This document shows positions 5,834-12,204 of a stretch of DNA of 12,204 nt, one piece after another; the first letter of the stretch is position 1; each line of letters begins with the position of its first letter. A program made the position numbers and the translations under genes. The stretch is taken from assembly GCA_029063695.1 (NCBI GenBank), contig JAIDNR010000138.1:1-12204 (forward strand). Direction: 5' to 3'. Origin of the DNA: Ruminococcus sp. (GTDB taxonomy: Bacteria; Bacillota; Clostridia; Oscillospirales; Ruminococcaceae). The notes below the pieces were generated by a model. That model worked only from the letters and a program-made list of their open reading frames with translations. It did not search any database and had not been told where the DNA came from.

Positions 5834-7017
5834 TTTATCTTGACAATGCCGCAACTTCACCTGTTGATGAGGAAGTTCTGAATGCTATGCTACCTTATCT
5901 GAAAGAGGAGTATGGAAATCCGGCGAGTAAGTATTACTGCAAAGCGGATAATGCCAGAGCAGCTGTTGAAGATGCAAGAGCAAAAGTTGCGAATTTACTT
6001 GGTGCTGACAGTGAAGAGATCATTTTTACTGCAGGGGCTACCGAAAGTACAAACCTTATCATCAAGGGATTTCTTGATTACAGCAAATATTATTGCGGCG
6101 GTAAAAATCATGTTATTACTTCAAATGCTGAACATAAAGCAACACTGAACGTTTGCAAATATCTTAATGGTGAGATATATTCAAATAAAGATGCTACTGT
6201 ATTACTGTTCTCGGCTAATAAAGGTGTAGACAGAGGGTACAGCGCTTCGTTTATTGGAGTTGATGAAAACGGTATAGTCAGCTCAGATAAGCTTAAAGAA
6301 GCTATCAATGAGAAAACTGTCCTTTCCTCATTTATATATGTGAACAATGAGATCGGTGCAGTAAATGATATAAAAGGTCTTGCTGAGACTGCTCATAAAC
6401 ATGGGATATCTATTCATGCTGATGCAACTCAGGCAGCAGGAAAAATACCGATAGATGTTCATGAGCTTGGTATAGACTTTCTTTCAGCATCAGCCCATAA
6501 ATTATATGGTCCAAAAGGAATCGGTTGTGCATACATAAAAACTGATAAATACGGATTGCCGCCAATAACTGCATTGTTACACGGTGGAGAACAGGAAAGT
6601 GGCATAAGAGCAGGCACACTCGCTGTACATAATATTGTCGGTTTCGGAAAAGCTGCTGAGATAGCGATGCGTGACATGGCAAAGAATCGAAAATATATAG
6701 ATGCCATCGATGATTACTTTGTTCGAAGCATTACAGGAATAGACGATTTGAAGATAATTATTCCTGACAAGTATAGAGCAAAGGGAATTATAAGTTTATT
6801 GGTAGATCGCACCAATTTCAACAATGAAAGATTTATAAAGCGTATCAGTGGCGAAGTAGCTGTATCTACGGGATCAGCTTGCAGTATTGGAGAACCCTCT
6901 CATGTTATTTCAGCTATCGGAGCAGGCAAAAACGTTAATAAGATAATACGTGTCTCATTAAATAAATACACGACAAAAGAAGATATAGATACTTTTATCT
7001 CATATTTGACTAAATAA
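5830..7017 (+). CDS. dndA: cysteine desulfurase (DndA/IscS-NifS type), sulfur donor for DndC
   Basis: This PLP enzyme takes sulfur from L-cysteine as a persulfide and in Dnd systems loads DndC and supports its Fe-S cluster. Of the class V aminotransferase residues, H102 (SNAEHK, stacks on PLP), D198 and Q201 (HADATQAAGK), the Schiff-base lysine K224 (SASAHKLYGPKG) and the persulfide cysteine C351 (STGSACSIG) are all present. GGEQESGIRAGT is the conserved NifS/IscS segment. At 395 residues it is full length. The start ATG overlaps the dndE stop and is preceded by GGAGAGGG (5814-5821). A housekeeping iscS/nifS would share these motifs, but position and coupling to dndE argue for a dedicated DndA. 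Many Dnd loci lack this gene and borrow a chromosomal desulfurase. Confidence 0.92.
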   Translation: MIYLDNAATSPVDEEVLNAMLPYLKEEYGNPASKYYCKADNARAAVEDARAKVANLLGADSEEIIFTAGATESTNLIIKGFLDYSKYYCGGKNHVITSNAEHKATLNVCKYLNGEIYSNKDATVLLFSANKGVDRGYSASFIGVDENGIVSSDKLKEAINEKTVLSSFIYVNNEIGAVNDIKGLAETAHKHGISIHADATQAAGKIPIDVHELGIDFLSASAHKLYGPKGIGCAYIKTDKYGLPPITALLHGGEQESGIRAGTLAVHNIVGFGKAAEIAMRDMAKNRKYIDAIDDYFVRSITGIDDLKIIIPDKYRAKGIISLLVDRTNFNNERFIKRISGEVAVSTGSACSIGEPSHVISAIGAGKNVNKIIRVSLNKYTTKEDIDTFISYLTK

Positions 7018-7032
7018 TACTGGAGTTTTATT

Positions 7033-10000
7033 ATGGCTACAATGAAGGATAAGATGCCGACCGAATATGAAGGAGAGAAAAAGGTCTGGCAATGTATTAA
7101 TGAAAGTCTTCCCGAAGATATCGTTTGTTATTATAATAGAGAAGTGAAAGGCAGAGAATTTGATTTTTGTCTGCTGATAAAAGATATCGGCTTTGTGATA
7201 ATAGAAGTCAAAGGATGGAATAAAAGTCATATTGTTAGCGTAGACTCGCCTGATGAAATAAATATGGCTGACGGATGCATGGAAGATTCTCCTAAAAAAC
7301 AGGCAAGATCGTATGCTTTCAGACTAAAAAATATCATGAATGAAAAATATGGTCTCAATCCACTGGTCATGAATCTTGTATGCTACCCTTTTCTTTCTGA
7401 ATCTGATTACAAAAAAATCGGATTAAACATTGTTTCCGAACCTGAGAATACCTTATTTGCTGAAGATATAGAATCTACTTCTGCGTTTACACGTAAAATC
7501 CTCAGAGTGTATCAGGAAGCACGGTTTATCAATTATGATAAAATGATAGGAGATGTATATGATGTTGCCCGTCATCATTTTGAGCCTTCATATATCATAG
7601 CTCCGCCTGTACAGGGCGTTATACCGTATTCATGTCTTTCTGTGTATTCTGATAATATGTCATTGACTGATATTGATGAAATAATAAAGTCATATTTATC
7701 TGGCACAAAGCAGATAGTTTTTACAAATAATATATCCGATATTGAAGCACTTGCAAGTCAGCTGTCGTCGGTCCTGACGCAGAGGCATATAATGATAGAT
7801 GGTGGAAATTTCACTATAAACGCTCACAATGATGAAAAGACTGGCGTTTCAGTTAAAGGCAATAGATTGTCATTATTTAATTTTGAAGCTGTTTTCTTCT
7901 GCAAGAATCTGGATCGTCTCTCATTTAAGTCATATAATGGAAAGCTGACTGATGAACAGGAAAAAACACTGGGAGTAATCGCAGATGATACAGGCTTTAA
8001 TCTGAATCAGTTTCATGTTGAACACGCAGAGACAGGGCGAGATATTCAGGTAAGAGCAGGTGCGGGAACTGGAAAAACATATTCTATGGTCTCCAGAATG
8101 GCCTTCTTATGCAGTCATGCGTCGAATTCGGGGGTGTTTGATCCGTCTGTTGAGATAGCTATGCTTACATTTACCGCTGATGCAGCCCTCAATATGAAGT
8201 CGAGGCTGAAGCAGCTGTTCATCAATTATTTTATACTTACAAATGACACTCAGTATCTTGATATGGTCACCAATATCGAAAAGATGCGCATTTCCACTAT
8301 TCATAGTTTTGCCAAGGAGATCATCTCAAATACGGCTATAACTCTTGGAATAGGTACTGACTTCACGACCATCATCGGCAAATATGATAAGCAAAAGATA
8401 TTCGACCGCCTTTTCACAGAGTATCTTGAAGAAGAAAATGAAAATGATCCTATTTTCTATGACAGACTTCCGATGAGAATAGAGGAATTTCGTAAACGTC
8501 TCCTTGATGTAGCAAATAAATTATACGAAAAAGGCTGCGATATAAAAACAGTAGATATGGAAGCTTGGGGGACGTCCCCCGAGCAGATACCGTATTTGAA
8601 TAAAATATATGAAAAGGTAGTAATCGAAACTGAGAAGGAATATTCTAAATTTCTTATTGAAAATAATTCTGTTGCACTGTCGGAATATATGATTTATCTC
8701 AGCAAGTGTATAGCGAATGATGCCTTCAATACAAATCTTTTTGAGTATAAATATATATTTATCGATGAATTCCAGGATACTGATGATGCCCAGATATCAG
8801 CATTTATCGCTATGCAGGAAAAGCTTGGCTTCAACTTCTTTATTGTTGGAGACTTAAAACAGAGTATTTATCGCTTCCGTGGTGCTACTATGACAGCATT
8901 TGAGAAAATGGGCTGTAATAACGGTAACTGGCTTTCGTTCGCTCTTAATATCAATTATAGGAGTGATAAAAGACTCCTTGAAAAGTACGCCGGTTTATTC
9001 TCTTACATGGGCAGACAGAATTTGCTTCAGTATGAACCTGCACTCGATGTACTTTCAGGTGTAAAAACAAGCAGTATTCCAGAAGACGAACTTGTCATTC
9101 GTCATCCATATTATCAGGCTGAAAAAACACAAGCATCTGATTATTATGATAAGCTTTTTGAGATAATAGAACAGCAGAAACAAAGGATTAAGCATGAGAT
9201 GGAAACGAAAACTCTTTCTAAGAATGAACGTACTATTGCTGTGCTTGCAAGAAAGAATTATCAGATAGATGAGATACTGAAAGAGGCTAAGAACAGGGGT
9301 GTCGCTATGGAAAGCGACAATAACAGTGATCTTTACAGGTTGCCGCCAAGTATTGATTTATGCAGACTGACTGCTGCTCTTTGTAATCCGTACAATCCAA
9401 CATATCTGTTTGACCTTATACATTCAAGAAATGTTAACGTTCAATTCGATATGCATTCAATATTAGGCAAGTCTATAGAAGAAAAAACAAAGATATTCAT
9501 TAATTGTCTGGATATGTTTTATACAGAAACAATGGGAAAAACATGGAGCGAATTGATAAGAGATATCCAGAATGAACCTGTTTTAAAAACTCTGAGACTT
9601 ATTTACGAGGCGACCAAACCGTGGGTATCTTATTCTGAGGAGTACAAGCAGGAGTATTATCGTGCAAATTATGAGCTTGTATTTGAAGAATTGTCGAGGA
9701 TGAACAAGAAAAGCTACTTGACACTGGATTCAATAAATGAATCTCTTCGTATTTATATAATGACAGGAACAGAAGCCAAATCACGTGAAATAAACATTGA
9801 TACAAATGATGTGAGAATTGTATGTCTTACGGTACATAAATCCAAAGGACTTGAGTACGGAACTGTTATCCTTCCGAGGACTGACGAAGAGATGGACAAG
9901 ATGAGCAGAAACAGCATCGAAGTAACTTATATTAATGGAAAGATCGGATATTGTATTTCTGATGATGGTGAGCAGTTCTTTAATGAATATTACCAGGTAC

Positions 10001-10140
10001 AGACAGAAATAAAAGAAACTATGATGGAAGAGTCAAGAATACTGTATGTTGCAATGACAAGAGCAATCAATAACTTCATATGGTTTGAGAACCTCGATTC
10101 AAAAGGTCCTAATTGGGGAGGATTGTTAAAGGAGATGTAG
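7033..10140 (+). CDS. NERD-nuclease / UvrD-AddA-type superfamily 1 helicase
   Basis: This 1035-residue protein combines a nuclease-like N-terminus with a DNA helicase. Residues about 10-130 match a NERD domain, with D44 (REFDF) and E58-V-K60 (IIEVKG) forming a PD-(D/E)XK-type active site. About 130-300 is of unknown fold. The SF1A helicase motifs are: Q309 (LTDEQEKTL), Walker A AGAGTGKT (342-349), Ia LTFT (378-381), ISTIHSF (420-426), Walker B IDEFQDT (577-583), III VGDLKQSIYRFRG (605-617), IV NYRS (641-644), V HKSKGLE (935-941) and VI LYVAMTRA (1004-1011). The chain ends soon after motif VI, so the C-terminal nuclease of AddA is absent. It starts 15 bases after dndA with SD GGAG (7022-7025). 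Position suggests a role with phosphorothioated DNA: restriction of unmodified DNA or end processing. That role is inferred. Confidence 0.85.
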   Translation: MATMKDKMPTEYEGEKKVWQCINESLPEDIVCYYNREVKGREFDFCLLIKDIGFVIIEVKGWNKSHIVSVDSPDEINMADGCMEDSPKKQARSYAFRLKNIMNEKYGLNPLVMNLVCYPFLSESDYKKIGLNIVSEPENTLFAEDIESTSAFTRKILRVYQEARFINYDKMIGDVYDVARHHFEPSYIIAPPVQGVIPYSCLSVYSDNMSLTDIDEIIKSYLSGTKQIVFTNNISDIEALASQLSSVLTQRHIMIDGGNFTINAHNDEKTGVSVKGNRLSLFNFEAVFFCKNLDRLSFKSYNGKLTDEQEKTLGVIADDTGFNLNQFHVEHAETGRDIQVRAGAGTGKTYSMVSRMAFLCSHASNSGVFDPSVEIAMLTFTADAALNMKSRLKQLFINYFILTNDTQYLDMVTNIEKMRISTIHSFAKEIISNTAITLGIGTDFTTIIGKYDKQKIFDRLFTEYLEEENENDPIFYDRLPMRIEEFRKRLLDVANKLYEKGCDIKTVDMEAWGTSPEQIPYLNKIYEKVVIETEKEYSKFLIENNSVALSEYMIYLSKCIANDAFNTNLFEYKYIFIDEFQDTDDAQISAFIAMQEKLGFNFFIVGDLKQSIYRFRGATMTAFEKMGCNNGNWLSFALNINYRSDKRLLEKYAGLFSYMGRQNLLQYEPALDVLSGVKTSSIPEDELVIRHPYYQAEKTQASDYYDKLFEIIEQQKQRIKHEMETKTLSKNERTIAVLARKNYQIDEILKEAKNRGVAMESDNNSDLYRLPPSIDLCRLTAALCNPYNPTYLFDLIHSRNVNVQFDMHSILGKSIEEKTKIFINCLDMFYTETMGKTWSELIRDIQNEPVLKTLRLIYEATKPWVSYSEEYKQEYYRANYELVFEELSRMNKKSYLTLDSINESLRIYIMTGTEAKSREINIDTNDVRIVCLTVHKSKGLEYGTVILPRTDEEMDKMSRNSIEVTYINGKIGYCISDDGEQFFNEYYQVQTEIKETMMEESRILYVAMTRAINNFIWFENLDSKGPNWGGLLKEM
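8567..8580. repeat. GC-rich perfect palindrome inside the helicase gene
   Basis: GGGGGACGTCCCCC is a perfect 14-bp palindrome. It extends through one mismatch to GCT/AGC on either side, so 8563-8584 is a 22-base near-palindrome. It encodes residues in the EAWGTSPEQ stretch between the helicase Ia and II motifs. Its GC content is exceptional in this AT-rich gene. A related half, GGGGACGT, occurs at 11713-11720. Confidence 0.6.
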
Positions 10141-10144
10141 AAAT

Positions 10145-12204
10145 ATGGGAATAAAAATATATACCTACTCTAATCCCTATGATATCAATCGTGAATCATA
10201 TTGGAATGAAATAAAGGACTGTGCTCACTTCTGCGTTTCTCAGACCATGGTCAACGGACTGGAAGAAGTTTATCCTCATTTAAAAAACGGCGGATATTTA
10301 ACTACAATGCGTATTCTGCTAAATTCACTTTATGCTGACTGGGAAGACGAGAATACCCGTGTCAAGCAGATCATGGAAGTTGATAATGCTATCAATAATA
10401 TTCCTATGTATGATGATGAAAGTGGAAATGCAAGGCGTTCTCTTGAATATAATACAAAATCACTTGTCAAGTGTATAAGACTGTTCAAGGAACTGGGATT
10501 AAGTGCTGATAGCTTTGATGTTCTTCATTTAAACACCGATCAAAGATATCTTGTTGAGATCTATAAATATATAAGCAAGCGTGAGCATTCTGTATTTAAG
10601 TTTGTACGAGTATTGGGAGAAGAGAATATCAACGAACTTATACTTGATGCTTTACATAATAAACATAAGGATCAGCCGTACCAAAATCTTGACAAGAAAA
10701 CTATAGTAATTCATGGCATACATCAATTTTCGCCTGCAATGCTGTGTGCTATCGAGGATATTGCGAAGTATAAGAATGTTGTTCTGCTGTTTAATTACCA
10801 GGAACAGTATAAAACTATATACCAGACATGGCTCAACGTTTATTCTCTGTTTGATAAAAAAATTATTTTCAGTAAAGAGCTTGAATTCAAGCCCATATCG
10901 CTTATGGTAGACAGTTACCCTTGCAATACTCTTGCTGACAATATCGGAACATTGTCCAACGGTGAGCTTGATGTCAAAACAGGCATACTTGATAAGCTGG
11001 AAGTGATTGAATTTGAGAATATAACTGAATTTGCTGGATACTGTGCTGCATTGTTTGAAAATGCAAGAAAAGCTAATAAACAAAAGGGAGGTAAGACTCT
11101 TGTACTTCAGGATATGACGGAACAGCTTTACTCTGCATCCGGTAAGGTCAATGATATCTTGAGAGCATATTTCCCTGAACAATTTGGGGAACGTCATTTT
11201 CTTGATTATCCTATAGGTCATTTCTTTGTTGCGATAGTGGAGATGTGGGATAGCGAAAATATGTGTGTCAAGGTCGATGAGATGTCACTGATAAAGGATT
11301 GTCTTGAATCTGGTATTATTGAGGAAAAGAGACATAGTCAGCTTTTAAATACTTTCAATATCGTTGAATCCTATATTGAGAAGGAAACAACGCTGAAGGG
11401 TGTGATTCGTGGTTTGAAAAAACTGCGTAAATATGTCAATCCTGACGAAGAAAAACTTCAGAGAATAGGCTTTCTTAATGTTGAAAAAGAGGATTTAGAT
11501 GATCTGAGAGGCGCTCTCGAAGAGCTTAATAAGATAATAATCGGCTTCTTTGAAGATTTTGGTGACGGTGGAGATAACTTTAATCGTTTCTATAGAAGAA
11601 TACATGATTTTATTGTCAAGAGAACCCAGGATATGGAATCAATGGACAAGGAGATGAAGGAAGTTATAACAAAACTCCTCACAAGAATAAATAAGATAGA
11701 TCTTCCTGATACGGGGACGTTTACTTGTCTTAAACAAACAATGTCATTCTATCTTAGTCAGGATGATTCTTTGCTTCACGGTGCGAATTGGATAGTAAGA
11801 GACTTTGAGCAGATAGACGGAGATATCCTCAGAAGTACGAAGCAGAAAGCTGATAAAACATGTTATCACTTCTGCTGTCTTAGCGATAAAGATATCTGTG
11901 CCGCCAAAGATGAATGCCTTCCTTGGCCGTTGGATATTAATTTCTTTGAGTATTCTTATGAGCCGTTGGAGCAGAATTATCAGATATTTCTTAAATCCAA
12001 AATGGAGTTCAAGAACTTCAAACGCTATGCGCTTTTATACGGACTTGAATTTAACAGGATTGGCTGCAAACTAAGCTATGTTAAATCAGAAGGTCATAAA
12101 GATAATGAACTTTATCATCTCATAAAAATGCTGGGTGTTAAAGTAAGAAAATATCATAACGATTCATATGAAAGTTATGTTCCGTTCTTTAAATATGATA
12201 AGGA
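10145..12204 (+). CDS. AddB/RexB-like partner protein, 3' end beyond window
   Basis: The frame from ATG 10145 is open without a stop to the window end (686 complete codons). A strong SD, AAAGGAGA (10128-10135), lies at the end of the helicase gene, with only four bases between the genes. No Walker A motif is seen. The N-terminal region is followed by IVIHGIHQFSPAMLCAIEDI (from about 187) and then VVLLFNY, which resembles the segment after which AddB/RexB inactive-helicase proteins read GFxxFTP and a strand. A later ICAAKDECLPWPLD (about 584-597) is likewise reminiscent of the LWPWPLS segment of that group. AddB proteins carry a C-terminal PD-(D/E)XK nuclease, often with an Fe-S cluster, and that part would lie outside the window. 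Cysteines C573, C577, C578, C585 and C591 are clustered but not in a motif I can name. The AddB-like assignment is tentative, but coupling to an AddA-type helicase supports it. Confidence 0.6.
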   Translation, partial: MGIKIYTYSNPYDINRESYWNEIKDCAHFCVSQTMVNGLEEVYPHLKNGGYLTTMRILLNSLYADWEDENTRVKQIMEVDNAINNIPMYDDESGNARRSLEYNTKSLVKCIRLFKELGLSADSFDVLHLNTDQRYLVEIYKYISKREHSVFKFVRVLGEENINELILDALHNKHKDQPYQNLDKKTIVIHGIHQFSPAMLCAIEDIAKYKNVVLLFNYQEQYKTIYQTWLNVYSLFDKKIIFSKELEFKPISLMVDSYPCNTLADNIGTLSNGELDVKTGILDKLEVIEFENITEFAGYCAALFENARKANKQKGGKTLVLQDMTEQLYSASGKVNDILRAYFPEQFGERHFLDYPIGHFFVAIVEMWDSENMCVKVDEMSLIKDCLESGIIEEKRHSQLLNTFNIVESYIEKETTLKGVIRGLKKLRKYVNPDEEKLQRIGFLNVEKEDLDDLRGALEELNKIIIGFFEDFGDGGDNFNRFYRRIHDFIVKRTQDMESMDKEMKEVITKLLTRINKIDLPDTGTFTCLKQTMSFYLSQDDSLLHGANWIVRDFEQIDGDILRSTKQKADKTCYHFCCLSDKDICAAKDECLPWPLDINFFEYSYEPLEQNYQIFLKSKMEFKNFKRYALLYGLEFNRIGCKLSYVKSEGHKDNELYHLIKMLGVKVRKYHNDSYESYVPFFKYDK

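Noticed and set aside
10652..11221. 189-codon minus-strand frame within the last gene
   Set aside because: It is antisense to an unbroken coding frame with a strong SD and continuous operon context. Its composition is that of a shadow frame.
1..12204. CRISPR array, tRNA or rRNA gene
   Set aside because: No regularly spaced repeats, no cloverleaf-like conserved arms and no rRNA-like segments were seen on either strand.

Overview
The window suggests an AT-rich Gram-positive gut or rumen member of the Clostridia, possibly Ruminococcus-like. The evidence is purine-rich Shine-Dalgarno (SD) sites, extended -10 promoters, and remnants of a Tn4451-type mobile element (TnpW-like protein and the start of a large serine recombinase). 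This placement is an inference, because no rRNA or housekeeping marker is present.

Positions 1-667 are the remains of a mobile element, visibly richer in GC than what follows. They hold a hairpin terminator, a palindrome-rich leader, a small tnpW-like gene that appears to start at CTG, and the first 28 codons of a serine recombinase. That recombinase is cut by a complete ISAs1-type insertion sequence (668-1843) with perfect 17-bp terminal inverted repeats and a 373-residue DDE transposase. The sequence to the right of the IS is not the rest of the recombinase and no exact target duplication flanks the IS, so the junction has probably been rearranged.

From 1863 a promoter with a small dyad over its expected start site leads into one long, tightly packed, same-strand operon that runs off the right edge. 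It encodes a DNA phosphorothioation system: DndC (PP-loop/Fe-S sulfur transfer enzyme), DndD (SMC/RecN-like ATPase), DndE (small DNA-binding subunit) and DndA (IscS/NifS-type cysteine desulfurase). Two large proteins follow directly: a 1035-residue UvrD/AddA-type helicase with an N-terminal NERD nuclease domain, and a protein open at the window end (at least 686 residues) that resembles AddB/RexB-type inactive-helicase partners.

The first four products would move sulfur from cysteine (DndA) through DndC and, with DndD and DndE, place it in the DNA backbone as phosphorothioate. Neither DndB nor the usual DndFGH restriction proteins are seen in the window. The helicase-nuclease pair sits where the restriction module is often found, so it is a candidate alternative effector that tells modified from unmodified DNA, or a dedicated processing partner for modified DNA. 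That functional link is an inference from operon structure and domain content, and it is the most interesting point of the window.
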